From contig NC_084942.1 of the NCBI RefSeq assembly GCF_958298935.1, positions 11,105,501 to 11,169,500 on the forward strand: DNA of 64,000 bases, read 5' to 3'. The notes under the pieces are model-generated. The model was not told where the DNA came from and made no database searches. It was given only the letters and a program-made list of their open reading frames with translations. This document shows positions 11,904-23,759 of this stretch, piece after piece (within the stretch, counting starts at the first letter, position 1; every line of letters starts with the position of its first letter). The DNA comes from Phragmites australis (lineage: Eukaryota; Streptophyta; Magnoliopsida; Poales; Poaceae). The position numbers and the translations under genes were made by a program.

Positions 11904-13160
11904 ATGTCTCGAAGAGCAAGGTGGTCCTCAAAATATGAAAAAGCGCTAGTTGATGTACTCTAGGCTTTCTCATTTTCGTGGTCACAATGGCTGGTGTTCT
12001 GAAGGTTAGAATTGAATTGCGAAAGATTTCAATAGTCTTTGTTCAGATACCAATTTTTATTAAAGCTCAGATTCAAGACAAAGAGTCACAATTGAAGAAG
12101 GACTATAAAGCAGTCAAATCCATCCGCAAACGTATGGAGTCTCTTGGAATCAGACCGCATCTATGATTAACACAACATCTGAAATTTGGGATGAAATCAT
12201 AGAAGTAAGATTGATTTGTAGCCCTTTCATTTTAGATTTTTTTAACAAATCTTTCTGATCTCTCAATAATCTGTTAGGAGGATTCGAAGTTAAGGAGGTA
12301 TGAAAACAAAAGCTTCCCATTGTTTGATGCACTGGACCTGTTGTATGAAGGTAAGTTATGCACATTTTCTAGTTAGCAATAATCTATTGTAATGATGCTA
12401 TTTGAGGCTAATTTGATATCTTAATAGGACAATTTGCTGAAGGAAAGCATTGCTTCATTTCTAGTAAACCTTAGCATGCTGAAAGTAAACGGCTTGGAGG
12501 CACGGAGAAGACACTTTTAGATTTCACAAAGAAACGTCCATAGGACACTGCAATCAACGTAGGAGCTCATGATGGTGACGAATCGATTTATCCAACAAGA
12601 ATTGATTTGGAGAGTGAGTCTTTACAGTCTCAAGGGCAAGAGAAATAATCTATGCAAGATTTGGAGATTGAGCATGTACACAGTAAAGGATACAAAAGAA
12701 CCTTTCATCAAAGGATGGAAGACTTTGGAGGGAAAGGTGCAGAGATGCAAGATGACCATGATGAACCAATTGATCTTTCAGATGAAGATGACCATGCTAC
12801 TTCAAGATTTGGGACTACTGGATCAAATAGAGGAAGAATGAAGAAAAGTTCTAATACAAAGTCAGTGCCACCCATTGAAGAAACTGTGTTAGAATTTTTG
12901 AGTTTCAGGAAAGAGCAAGCTAGTGCCAAAAGACAGAGTAAAAGGCAACAAAGAGAGCAAGAAAGAGATTACTCAATTACAAGATGCTTAGAGGTGTTAG
13001 ATGAGATGGATGATGTGTCAGGCGATACAAAGATCCTGGCTTCTGATGTCTTTAAGGATGGATGCTATGAACCGTGAGCTTTTTCTAGGATATGCTCCAA
13101 GGCTCCATGGTTTGTGGCTAAAGAAAGAAGTTGATAAGTTTGAAACTCAATTGCCTAAAT
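11904..13160 (+). pseudogene. Myb/SANT-like partner protein of PIF/Harbinger, broken
   Basis: In these elements a second protein with a Myb/SANT-like DNA-binding domain works with the transposase. Here the start (ATG at 11904) reads RARWSSKYEKALVDVL, followed by a stop, a frameshift, then FRGHNGWCSEG and another stop. A further frame gives KAQIQDKESQLKKDYKAVKS. Later pieces are DSKLRRYENKSFPLFDAL (near 12282), QFAEGKHCF after a probable intron, and a C-terminal frame 12652-13077 with ERDYSITRCLEVLDEMDD and KILASDVFKD. A 4-base duplication near 13065 shifts the frame into ELFLGYAPRLHGLWLKKEV. The order and content match the family; at least three frameshifts and two stops make it dead. Confidence 0.75.
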
Positions 13161-13329
13161 GTAAGTCCATTGCATTCCTTTCTTTTTTTCAGTTTAGATA
13201 ATGTTCAGTTTCAATGACATGTGAATATGCAGCTTGTTCTATTTGAATTAGGTTAAGAGCTTAGAACTATATTATTTGCCATGCAGAGCCAAAAACCAAC
13301 AAAGTAAATAACTGTATAACATGTGCAAA

Positions 13330-13740
13330 TTTCTCCCATAATGACTAGAGTTATAGAGGGGCCTAAAGTAGTAATGCTACAACAAATTTTTGATTCGAAT
13401 GGTTGGTGAATCTACATGTCTTATGGGGCAGGAAGAAAGTGCTTCTGTTCCTTTTTCCATTCCAGGAAGAAAGCAACTTTGTCCTAGTGCATTTTGCCAT
13501 AAGTCAGTTGTCTATTAAGATTAGCAGCTGGTAGCTGTAATTTTGTAATGTTATATTACAGGTAGCTGTAATATCTGTAGCTTGGTCCTAGTGTAATTCT
13601 TGCCGTATGCTTGCTGCTAGGAGCTGTCTGTAAAGATTAGTGCATTCTTGCCATATTTCTCCCATAATGACTAAAATTAACTCAATGTAATGTTGTATTG
13701 CAGGTTAGCAGCTGCTAGCTGTCTGTTAAGATTTTGCATA
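13330..13740 (+). repeat. Dispersed short direct repeats in the 3' part of the PIF element
   Basis: The words TTAGCAGCTG, AGCTGTCTGT, CTCCCATAATGACTA and TAATGTTNTATTNCAGGT each occur two or three times in this stretch. They do not form a clean tandem array. They may be leftover subterminal or local duplications. Confidence 0.4.
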
Positions 13741-14225
13741 ATTCACACATTTCTTCACGGGGAGCACTAAAGTGGTCGACTTTGCAAACATGAGAATGCA
13801 TTCTTTAGCTTAGACAATATGGTTCAGTTTAAAATCAATGATGTACTGGCAGCAAACTTTACCTTGCCTTGTTCTTGCATATTTCTTCAATATATTTGCA
13901 TCAATATGTTCTAAAATGGTACTTTGCATTGGATGCCTTGATCTGAATATTTTTGGCTCTAAGTTGAGTGCTGATATGAAATTTGTTTACATTTGAGCTC
14001 CAATTCGTTACTCTGTTATGGAATCTTAATGATTATACAATGGACGTGCTTACTGTGATGCAGTGGTCAAGATAATACCCTCTGAAGCTGTTTACTGCTT
14101 ACCCAAACAACTTCTTCTAGGGGACAAAAAACCCTGCATTCCAGGTGTTTTCTTGTGCACAAGAATTTACAAGTGTAATGTAATTACAAGTGAAAATATT
14201 TAGAATTCTTCCAAACATGCCCTAA

Positions 14226-14682
14226 GAGTTGGGATCACTAGGTTATGGTTCGTTTTGATTGTGCCCTCTACCACGAAATTATATTTTTCTCTTTTTTCAT
14301 TACATGGCAAACGGAAAATAAGTTTCGTACATCAACACAGTAGCATAAAGAGATAGTGAGACACGGAAGGAGGATAATTGGACAGTAGATTGCTTCATTA
14401 TTGAAGCATATTATAGCAAAAGACGGAAATAAATAGCCTAGCAGAACTGATTTCCTAAACTTTTGAAACCAGTGACACAAAATGCAACAACAACTTGAAT
14501 CTTCACCTGCTTTCCTACTTTTGATCACCTTGTCCATCATTTGCACCTTGAAGTGACTTTGAGAGGGATATTTGCAATTTTCCTTATAATTTGAGTTGTC
14601 AAACTCCCCTTTCGCTAGTACATATAAGATTGTTTAGATTATATTCTAGAATTAATATGACAAGTATTTCTCATACTTGATA
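14226..14682. other. No feature recognised
   Basis: AT-rich sequence between the PIF element and the Stowaway MITE. One 92-codon minus frame (14546-14268) has no recognisable similarity. Confidence 0.5.
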
Positions 14683-14935
14683 CTCCCTCCGATCATAAAT
14701 ATATATCATCTCAGAAAAGGTTCGGTCAAACTTTTAAAACTTTAACTAATAATAGCTTTCAAAATATTTAGTTTGGAAGTCTTAAAATCATTTGTTTAGA
14801 TTTATCTTGAAAAATACTTTCATAATATTACAAATTTAATGGATTTTATTAATATATTCTAATAGAAAATAATGATCAAGACTCCTTGTATACTATATCT
14901 TATCCAAAATGACATATATTTATAACCAGATGGAG
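14683..14935 (+). mobile_element. Stowaway-type MITE (Tc1/mariner class)
   Basis: The left end CTCCCTCCGATCATAAAT and the right end ATTTATAACCAGATGGAG are imperfect inverted repeats of the well-known grass Stowaway terminus. TA dinucleotides at 14681-14682 and 14936-14937 give the expected target duplication. The interior (253 bp) is AT-rich and non-coding, as usual. It would need a mariner-like transposase in trans. Confidence 0.85.
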
Positions 14936-14937
14936 TA

Positions 14938-15528
14938 ATTTTGAGGGGATCGATTGGTTATGTAACTTTTACTTCTCACCTTGAGGAGACTTGTATAATG
15001 AATTATTGTGTCAATTATACACAACCGTATGGTCATTCAAGTTTACTTTTACACATAAGAGGTGTGATTACCAACATCTTTCTTGAGATTAATAGCTCTA
15101 ACAAATGTAAGATGCAGATAGGCAATAGTTCTCGGAGTAGCTGATTTCTTCTATTCCACTTCGTTGACTCTACTGGGTTGGTGGTTAGCGGTAGGCAAAC
15201 TTTATTTTTCTAAGATAATGGAAACAATTCTGGCCTCTACACCGAACGGTGCACATAGCCTAGTTTATTATTACAGTTTTGCCACATTACAGATACAAGC
15301 GACGTGAACCAAATAAATAATACACTATATGATAAATGAGAATTTATCTATCACATAGTCTGTTAATGAATTATCATACATTCTTGGTGAAGACTTCCAT
15401 AGCAACCACCTCTAGTTTTTGACATACTTTGTTCACCTCATCCCTCACTCACTCTTAGTGAAGTAGTCTCCAGTGTCTAAACCAGTATGTTCCTCTGCAG
15501 AGTACCCGGATAAAGGAAATGCTTGTTT
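14938..15528. other. No feature recognised
   Basis: AT-rich sequence with a short plus frame at 14941-15144 and no similarity I recognise. It separates the MITE from the antisense LINE. Confidence 0.5.
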
Positions 15529-17235
15529 TTTTGTTAAAAAAAAAATCATTGCAGCATAGCCATGCATATAGCTTAACATAAAGCTGCTATACCAACAAGG
15601 ATTTTATTCTTATGCCTTTGCCCAATGCCCCTAAGCCAATCATCCATCATGTGTTTGGCATTTATAGGCTTGTTAATATCAAGAGCAATCTTGACAATTC
15701 GCCAAACTAATTTAGCCAAATGACAATCAAAGAACATGTGTTGTATGTTTTCATTCTGATTACATAATCAACATTTTGTACTCCCATTCCAATGTCTTTG
15801 TTTTTTAAATTATCTTTAGTCAAGATAACCTCTTTCTAGTTACCACATGAAATTACAGGAAAGGGCATACTATTATTAGTCATGCGCTGGTACATGGATC
15901 GGACAAAAATTTGTCTATTCCCTTGTAGGTTCCATCTAAATACATCCCTTTCTTGGAGTAACTATATATTTAGTAGCTTGGACACTAAGCTATGCCATGC
16001 TACAAGTTTATTTCCTATAACCAATCTGTGAAAGGATATATGAAGCAGTATGCTGCTCATTACCTCCGCCACTATGGCATTTTTGTGATTGGCAATATTA
16101 AACAATGAAGGGTATTGTTGTCTAAGAGGAGTATCATCGATCTATTTATCTATCCAAAATCTTATTTGGGCTCAATTCTATAATTGGACTGATCCCCATT
16201 TTAGAAATCCTTTTTTGGCTTTCATTAGTCAGTCCAGAAGTGTGGGTCTCCTGGTTTGCCCTCTACTCGTGTGAGTGTCTTACTCCCAAGATATTTATTC
16301 TTTATCATATTTTTGCAGGCACCATCCTCATTCAATAATTTAAAGAGCCATTTGTTTAGAAGGCATTTATTTTATATGGAGAGGTCCATTATGCCTAGAC
16401 CCCCTGGTCCTTATGTTGGCATATGATATTTTCTATTTTGCCAACCTATATTTCATTTTATGACCATCATACCAGAAGAATCTAGATCTTAAATAATCCA
16501 GTTTTTTTAGCACTCCTCTAGGAATTTTGAAGAATAACATCATGAATATCGGTAGGCTCTAGAGGATAGAATTAATCAATACCAATCTTCCCCCCGCTGA
16601 CATGCATTTACCCTCCCAAGTGCTTAGTCTCTTAATTATCAAAGTGTTCTTCAACTTGCCTCCAATCACTATTCCATAATTTTTTATGGTGTATAGGAAT
16701 GCCTTAGTATCAGAAGGGGCAAGAGGCAATCTCGCAACCAAATAGTTGCATATATTGGCCCTCAAATGCTTTTGCCTCTCTGTAGCATAAGATTTTGCTC
16801 TTGTAAAAATTGATCTTAAGGCCTAAGAGTTATTCAAAGATACACAGTAGGAGCTTCATGTATTTTGCTGGCAATAGATCACGGACCATGAAAACGATGG
16901 TATCGTCCACGTATTACAAGATAGATAGTCTATCACCCACCAAATGTGGTACAACTCATGAGATCTGACCATTCTCTTTGGCTCTGTGAATCAAAATGGC
17001 CAGCATGTCCACTACTATGTTGAAGAGAATAGGGGATAGAGGGTCCCCCTATCTTATTCCTTTGTGGGTTTGAATGTAAGGACCAACATCATCATTAATT
17101 TTGTTCCCAACACTTTCACCAGACACAAATGTTTGTATCAAATGGCACCAATGTTCTGAGAACCCCTTCATCCTTAAGGTTTGTTGTAAGAAATGTCATT
17201 TACTTTATCATAGGGTTTCTCAAAATAATTTTTTT
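15529..17235 (-). pseudogene. LINE (plant L1-type) reverse transcriptase to 3' zinc-finger region, broken
   Basis: Reading the minus strand from about 17235, several frames give RT pieces in family order: SEHWCHLIQTFVSGES, then GDPLSPILFNIVVDM, then the catalytic box YVDDT (16913-16902; usually YADDT). Next comes the post-RT block KRLSTWEGKCMSAGGRLVLI (16559-16765 region). Near 15,740-15,600 a zf-RVT-like C-terminus reads CHLAKLVWRIVKIALDI and KHMMDDWLRGI. Frameshifts and stops separate these pieces. On the plus strand a short T run (15535-15541) marks the low-coordinate end, consistent with an A-rich LINE 3' terminus. The endonuclease half is missing, as is common after incomplete reverse transcription. 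Confidence 0.8.
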
Positions 17236-18563
17236 TATAATTATCCCATTTAGCATTCTCTTATGAAGGATTATAGTAGTCCATGGATAGTCTTGTGAAG
17301 GATTATAGCACCTTCCATGATATTGTCACCAGGCATGACGCAGTCTATGTAGGGATACTACATTGTTTGCCACCCTTACAATCCTATTAGTGCCAACTTT
17401 AGTAAATATCTTAAAGATGGCATTAAGCAGGCGATGGACCAATGCCTAAGCGCTGGGTGGAGAAGCACCTCTTCACCTAGCCCCTAGGTGTTACATCTAG
17501 GCATTCTTCAGCCTAGAGCGGTTTAGGACCTTGTCTATATAGGAAAGTGAGACAAATTGGAGATGGAGGGAGATGAACCATGGTCGTGGACTCATGAGTG
17601 TATGGTATGTCAATTTATCTGTTTAATATGTCATTGTTTCTCTATTTAATATGCCATTACTCTGGTTGTCTGGAAAAAGTACTAGTGCCTATGCGCTAGG
17701 CACAAAGAACGCCTAGTCCATTTTCATAGCCCAAAATCTCATTCCTTATCATTGAGCACATAAGTGTAATTAGCATCATATTTAAATTTTTGAGCATTTA
17801 CTGAATGCATATGAATTTAAATATAAATTGTTAATTTTAATGAGAAATGATGAGTTGTGAAGGAACTCAAAAACTTTCTATGCAACTTAGGGCTGGAAAT
17901 GATTTTAGAAATTGTTTCATGAATTATGAAGAATATTAGTGAAATTTTTTTAGATTTTAGGGAATTCAATTATAGCATTAAAAATTTGCGCAAGTTATAA
18001 AGCTGACAACTTTGATCAATTTTAATTCAAATTTGACTGTAGTTTTTTAGACAAATCATTTAAAATGAGTTGCTTATAAAATATGGAGCCGGCATAGAAA
18101 TCGACATATTTTTTGGAGCATTTTATTAGGTCAAAACCAGCAAGAAAAGAGAAGAGAAGTAATTGAGCTCGGGTACTGTTGCATCCGAGCCTCCTCTGCC
18201 CTCCCGACATCCCTCCCAATGGAGTTCACAAAATCGACACCACACGATAGACCATCTAGTCCATGTGGCTACCGGCGTCTGAACCTCTCCAACGTTTGAC
18301 TGACACCATGAAGCTCCTTCTCTTTTGATCACCTCTGGACATTGTGAAGCCACAATCAATCCGCTCCCCCAGCCTTATCTTGTCCTGCTCTCTCTCTCTC
18401 TCGGCCGAACAACAACCACAATAGCAGCTCATCCTCCTAGCACCAAACTCCGCCCAGACCTGCCACAGAGGAGCGCCCGAAACCCCTATATCCACTTGGG
18501 CTAACTGTTTTTGCTCTCGACTTCATGAGTGTCGGACCCAAGGTCTTGTCCGCCGAGCACTGC
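17236..18563. other. Non-coding stretch with a possible palindromic repeat element
   Basis: Around 17436-17510 and 17685-17720 the motif GCCTA(A/T)GCGCT(A/G)GG and relatives (CACCTAG..CTAGGTG; GCGCTAGGCAC; ACGCCTAG) appear in opposing orientations. This is reminiscent of a small DNA element built on GCCTAGGCGC palindromes. 17,730-18,120 is AT-rich with nothing recognised. 18,120-18,563 is GC-richer with a short CT run and open minus frames that I do not recognise; it may be remnant gene sequence. Confidence 0.35.
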
Positions 18564-18739
18564 CGCCCATATAGGGATGATAATGGGTTGGGTTGGTCTG
18601 GGTTGAGAAAAACCATGCCCGACCTAAAACCCGTCAGCTATAACTCTATCCGAACCTGAGTGCCCAAACGGGCTAAAATGAAAACCCGAACCCAAACCCG
18701 TCGGGCGCCCGTCGGGTTTTAGGTGCCCATCGGACGGGG

Positions 18740-19068
18740 GGCAGCGGGGAGGGGGCACAGTGGGGTCAGGCAGTGCGGGGCGGTGGCAAGTCAGTGTGGT
18801 CGCTCGAGGCAAGGCAGCGTCGGGGAGGGGGCAGAATGGCAACAGCGGGCCAGTGTGGTCGAGCGACTCCAGGGAGGCAGCAAGTCAGGGCGGGCGGCGC
18901 TAGGGAGGGGAGGGGCAGCGGCAGAGCAACGATGGCGAGCCGGTGTGGTCGAGCGATGCTGGGGAGGGGGCAGGCGGCAGGATGGGCCAGGACAGCAGTG
19001 GGGAGTGGGCAGGTCAGGGTGGGAGGGGCAGGCCAGGGCGGGGTAGCGTCGGGGAGGGGACGGGGTAG

Positions 19069-19070
<2 letters not shown>
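18740..19070 (+). repeat. G-rich imperfect tandem repeats inside the hAT element
   Basis: Units built from CAGTGTGGTCG(A/C)(G/T)CGA followed by GGGGAGGGGGCAG recur at about 18790, 18849 and 18938. The plus strand is strongly purine-rich with many GGGG runs. Long open frames here are a by-product of the composition. Confidence 0.6.

Positions 19071-19072
<2 letters not shown>

Positions 19073-19132
<60 letters not shown>
19073..19132 (+). repeat. (GA)n microsatellite
   Basis: About 29-30 uninterrupted GA units lie near the right end of the hAT element, a likely length-polymorphic site. Confidence 0.95.
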
Positions 19133-19410
19133 CATGTTGGGCTTCCACAAACGGACGCATCAGCAGGTCAGAGAGGTATGGCTGAATGGATTGGATGGGC
19201 CGGTGGAAAATAAAAATTAAATAACCTGTACAAAACTTTAGGGGTACTCAACCCGACCCGCGGGCAAATTCAGAAACCCGACTCGACTTATTTTGGGTAC
19301 CCAACCCACTAGACCCATGGGCGAAAATATGAACCCGAACCCGGACCCGTCGGGCGCAGAACCAGTGGGTACCCGTGCCCACGCATCCAATTGCCAGCTC
19401 TACGCCCATA

Positions 19411-19650
19411 GAGCTCATAGATGACTAAGAGCTCCACCATGACCCCTTGAAAGGTATTGCGCTCCTCTCTCTCGCTGCCTTTGTTCAGCACACCGCCGCC
19501 ATGGACAAAGCGCAACCATTGTTCCTCTTACCGCCAGCCATGCTTTGGTCAATGCCACACCATGCATGTGCCACAAATAGGTTCTGCAGGTCACACTGGG
19601 ATGTTGTTGCTTCTCTTCCCTGGTCGAAACACATCTTGGTTCACCATCAG
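19411..19650. other. Unassigned sequence between the hAT element and the CACTA fragment
   Basis: Moderately GC-rich, open in two plus frames (19447-19677), with no similarity I recognise. It may be an upstream part of the CACTA gene. Confidence 0.4.
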
Positions 19651-19651
19651 G

Positions 19652-19789
19652 GTACCATGTTGATTGCCATGTGTTAATTACATAGATGCTTCCTGTTGCA
19701 ATCCAAAATATTCAGCTTATATATCTCTAAGATACAATCATCAATCTATGTTACTTCTTCAACACAATTTCTCAGAAGGTAATCGATCA
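19652..19789 (+). pseudogene. CACTA (En/Spm) TNP2-like transposase, left fragment
   Basis: The frame gives DCHVLIT, a stop, MLPVAI, then (after a stop) TIINLCYFFNTISQKVI, matching the TNP2 segment normally read as SHDCHVLMTQMLPVAIR..LC.FFN.I..KVID. The reading is broken at 19789 by the solo LTR and continues at 27805 with DP..VLDVLQADVVKTLC once one copy of the target site is removed. The in-frame stops show it was already a decayed copy or has decayed since. No CACTA terminal repeats were identified. Confidence 0.75.
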
Positions 19790-19865
19790 TGTTGTTGTAA
19801 TAGGTAAGGGGGTGCCCCACATGATGGGTCCCGCGCTGCCAAGTGTCAGCCAACAGTAGGTATTA

Positions 19866-22800
19866 TGTCACACCCGGATTTAATGACCAAAACTAGATAC
19901 AGCTTATGTGTGCCCAAGAAGTTCAACACATATAAGGACGTCATAGGTGAAGTAACAAAAGCAATATTTTAACTTACAGCTGATAAAATTTTATATTAAA
20001 GACTTCACCTAAACAATTCTATTAGCTAAAGGATAGCAAACTAAACGACGGCAGCGGGATGAAAGCATCGGCGACCAAGCACTCCATAGGCACCGACCGG
20101 AAGACACACTCCTAGAACACCAGGTGGTCATCGTGGAAATCTTAAAAGTCCTCCACTGAGCAGCATATGTATTGTGAGAGATAGCAAGGGTGAGCACATG
20201 GAGTACTCAACAAGTATGGAAAAATAATGATATGTAGGTTTTCAACAAAAATAGGCTAACACATGGTATATTTACGTAAATATGAGTAAAGAAAAGATAT
20301 TTGGACTCAAAAGCGTTAAGCAGTTATTAAGTGACTGGAACCCAAACCACCCAACAACCATGCATCCAAAGGTAACCATCCATAAACCATCACTATCCAG
20401 TACCTCATGTACCAACAAGACCATGATCATAACCATAACCCATATCCAAAACCAACTAGTTATGTTAGGATCTAAGTCTCTCATGGGCGTGAGCAGATTT
20501 TATACTCTGCAGAGGTTGTACAACTTTCTCACGAGTAGTGATTTCATTACCTGCAAGCAGATGACTAAAGTCTCCATGTTGCAATGCCGGCCAAGCACTA
20601 TACACACGCCAGTGGTGTGTTGCCAGGAGATCACTATGAAACCTTTAAAAAGAATCCTCCCAGTATGTGTCACCAACACTCCAGGTTTCATCGCCAGGTG
20701 CTACCACCTAGAAGCCCCCACTTGTTCGCTGTGGTTTCTGAGAATTAACTTCCCTCATTCACGCCTTCCATCTGGCGCACACAACACTGGAAGAACCCTA
20801 ATTAATCGACTAAGCCTATCCATATCAGTCTCGTATTTGTATGGAACTTCTCAGGTTGTTGCTACATGAATCGGTCCTTAATTAAATCACTTGAGCAAAC
20901 ACTAAACTAACAACATAACCATGACCACTATCACCAGCATCCCTATGCTCAAGGCCTAAGGTTCCATGTTGCTAAACCATTAACATGTTAACCACCATTG
21001 TTGCATATGTTCATCAGTCAAGATTATGACACTTCCTAGTATCCCAAAAGCACGGTTAAGCAATCTACTCACCAAAGATACTTAACCTTAAACCATCTAG
21101 GTTCCAAGGGATGGTAAAGGAAAATCTAGGGAAAACCCTAACATAGGTGACTACCCATCATATTGATAGACACTACATGCAATTTTGTAAAACAAAACAG
21201 TTTAAATCAGAGATTCAAGATGATCAAGGACACTTGCCTTCTCCTTGCTACTGGTCAGTGCATCCTAGCTCTTGATCTTGACATTCCTCAAATTGATCCG
21301 GGATGTTGTCGATTAATTGCATAATTACCGACAAAGCATAAAAACAAACCACACTAAGAACAGAGTACAAAATAAAAGAACAACAAGATAAAACATATCT
21401 AGAAAGATAGAGCTTGGAGAACCGAATCTAACGACGTAAGAATCGCTTAAAACGGAGCTACCACGCAAAAGGTATGCTAAAAACAGTTTTAGGGTTTATT
21501 TTATAAAAGAAAAAGATTTATTTGTAATTAACAGAAAGTCTAGGGACCTTTTTGTAAAAATAGAGGGACCTATTTGAAGTTTTAGAAAAGTTTAGGGACT
21601 AAAGTGTAAAAAGATAGGGGCTCTTTTGTAATTATGGAAAAGTTTAAGGGTCTATTTGTAAACTTCCTTAATTTCCTGGAATTTTGAGATTACTTTTGTA
21701 CTGGAAATACTTAATTTGCTGACTGGACACGATCACTGGGCAAAAAGGCTGATGTGGCTTTACACGTGGGTTGACACATCATCAAGGATGCTGACATGGA
21801 AGGATGAGGTGGCAAGGTTGGATGACTAGGATTATGTGGACACATGGCATCATCTGATTGGCAGGTGAAAGTTTATTTTTGGATCTAATCCGAACCCTCG
21901 ATCATAGATTGGACGGCTGAGGGAGAAAAGGGCGGCCGACGGGGAAACAACACGGCAGTAGAGGCGGCAATGGGCATGGCGCGGCAGCGCATGGCTGGGA
22001 TTTCACTGGGACGACGCTCCGGCGAGCAGCGTAACATGGAGGAGGAGCGATGACAAACTCACCTAGGGCTTCGGGTGACTCCGGGAGGTGGTGAGATGTG
22101 CTGGAGACGAGAGGTCCGATGAAGATTATCAGGTCCTCATCGGCGACGGTGTTCCGGTGGAATTGACTCCTTGAGAGCACGCAGAGCTGGAGTTTATCTC
22201 GGATGCAACAGGGAGGCAACGAGAGTGGCGGACGACGAGCTCGAGTGGTGATGCAACAATGGCAGGCGACGGATTGGGCGAGAGGAAGACAGAGGACAGT
22301 GGCTCGAATATATATAAGGGGAAAAGGAGTGTTCATGGCAAAGCAGGGCTTGAAAGCATCAACAGAGCTCTAATCCAACTCGGTATCCTCGTTCAAACGC
22401 ATAGGGCTTAGAGATAGGGCCGGATTCGGGCGTGGACTCGTGTGTTTATCTCGTATCCGAGCTTCTGGAAGGTTTTCGACCTCGAACCAGGTCGGTTTGC
22501 ACAGCGCTGCCGAACCGGGGTCGGACAATGCACAACAGCTTCGGTTGGAGGAAGGGGGCGGCTCTGACCAGGGGGCCTAGGCTGTCAGCGGCTGGAAGAG
22601 GGAGAGAGAGGAGTAGGCCAGCTTGGGCTGGCTCGGCCAGTGGGGAAAAGCAACAAGTCGGCTCGGCTCAGGGAAAAATGGGCCGGTAGAGAGAGAGAGA
22701 GGGCCGAGGGAGGGAGAGAGGGTTGGGCTAGGTAGATAGAATTAGGTTTACGTTTTTTTGCCTTTTTCTTTTACATAGGAATTACAGAAAAAAGGAACAA

Positions 22801-23174
22801 GTAAATAAAATCCAAATGAGATGCCAAATAAACCCTAAAAAATCTAGAAAAAAACTCCAACAATATTTTGAAATCATTTATAAGCCCAATAAAACTTTTT
22901 TGAACTCAGGAACACATTTTGATATTTTGAAAATAAGATTTAACTCAAATAAATTCAATTAAACTTCAAAAGAGCTCAACTAAAATCCAATATAAACCAA
23001 TGAAAACCTATATGCTTATTTTCAACATGAATGCATTCAAACAATTAATAATCCTAATTCAAAATTAAATTTTGAATTTAGAAAATAGTCTTTTTCTTTT
23101 TCTAATTATTTAATCTATCAACAAATCTAGGAAAATTTTAGAAATTTGAGAAATCTGAAAATCAGGGTGTAACA
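19866..23174 (-). mobile_element. 3.3-kb element with TGT(C/T)ACACCC termini (family X, copy 2)
   Basis: Left end TGTCACACCCGG and right end AGGGTGTAACA form short inverted termini; flanks are TATTA (19861-19865) and TATTG (23175-23179), a 4/5 match at 5 bp. TG..CA ends with a 5-bp duplication fit an LTR or an LTR-derived element. I see no gag, pol or transposase. Sequence order compared with copies 1 and 3 suggests minus orientation: words such as ACTCTGCAGAGGTTGTACA and a translated-like GC-rich segment (21,900-22,700) occur in inverse order. An AT-rich end (22,740-23,170) lies next to the right terminus. Confidence 0.65.
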
Positions 23175-23759
23175 TATTGTTAAGACCACAGCCGCATTGC
23201 GCGACCAAGGTGAGCCTCGTGTGACCAGCCCCCTGACAGTCCTCATCTAACCAGTCATGTCTCATTAATGTTGCCTACTCGAGTGTTTTTCCCTTCCCCA
23301 GGCACTTGCTTTCGGCGAGGCATAGTCGTGGGGGTAGTGTAGAGTTGCAGTGACCCGTCCCATAGCATGACGGTCTAACGGGTGAGCATGACGTCATTCG
23401 GTGATGGTACATGAAGCATAGGATGACCAGAGTAGAGCATACATGCCTATCCGACGTCATGATGGGTTAGAGGTAGTTGGCTCCGTCAGGGGTAAGCCTG
23501 CAACGGGGTTTGGCACAGTCCATTTGTTTGTGCATCTTTGCCCCTAGTATATAAAGGGGTAAAGACTTTGCTTGTAAATGGGAGGATATTCTGTAACAAG
23601 TCCACCCAATTCATAAGACAATATATTGGATGTAGGGCTATTATCCCACGAGAGGCCTGAATTAGGATAAATCCTGGTGTTCTTGAGTCTAGTTTGATAC
23701 ACATATAGGAAACATGGATCAATACACCCATCATCGGGTATAAAGATGGCCAATTGGGC

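Larger units (their letters stand above)
7890..14222 (+). mobile_element. Decayed PIF/Harbinger transposon
   Basis: The block contains the two genes that define autonomous PIF/Harbinger elements, both on the plus strand: a DDE transposase pseudogene (9168-11546) and a Myb/SANT-like partner pseudogene (11904-13160). The right end CCAAACATGCCC (14211-14222) is followed by TAA, which fits the family's 3-bp TTA/TAA target. The left end is placed near 7894-7906, where TGGTGTTTGGAAG resembles the inverse of the right end (CTTCCAAACATGCCC), but no matching TAA flanks it. Without the LTR-like insertion inside the transposase gene the element would be about 5.2 kb, usual for the family. Frameshifts and stops in both genes make it inactive. 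Confidence 0.7.
18572..19402. mobile_element. Non-autonomous hAT element with perfect 8-bp target duplication
   Basis: The element starts TAGGGATGATAATGGG and ends CCAATTGCCAGCTCTA; the inverse of the end is TAGAGCTGGCAATTGG, an imperfect inverted repeat typical of hAT termini. It is flanked on both sides by the identical octamer CGCCCATA (18564-18571 and 19403-19410), the hAT target-duplication length. Subterminal regions carry many AACCCG / CGGGTT and ACCCGTCGGG words, candidate transposase binding sites. The interior has G-rich imperfect repeats and a GA microsatellite, and no transposase. It must depend on a transposase in trans. Its termini differ from those of the autonomous hAT at 23741, so that element is not an obvious partner. 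Confidence 0.88.

Noticed and set aside
18624..19213. Several 70-146-codon frames on both strands
   Set aside because: They lie in G-rich tandem repeats and a GA run; one encodes only Arg/Glu repeats from the microsatellite.
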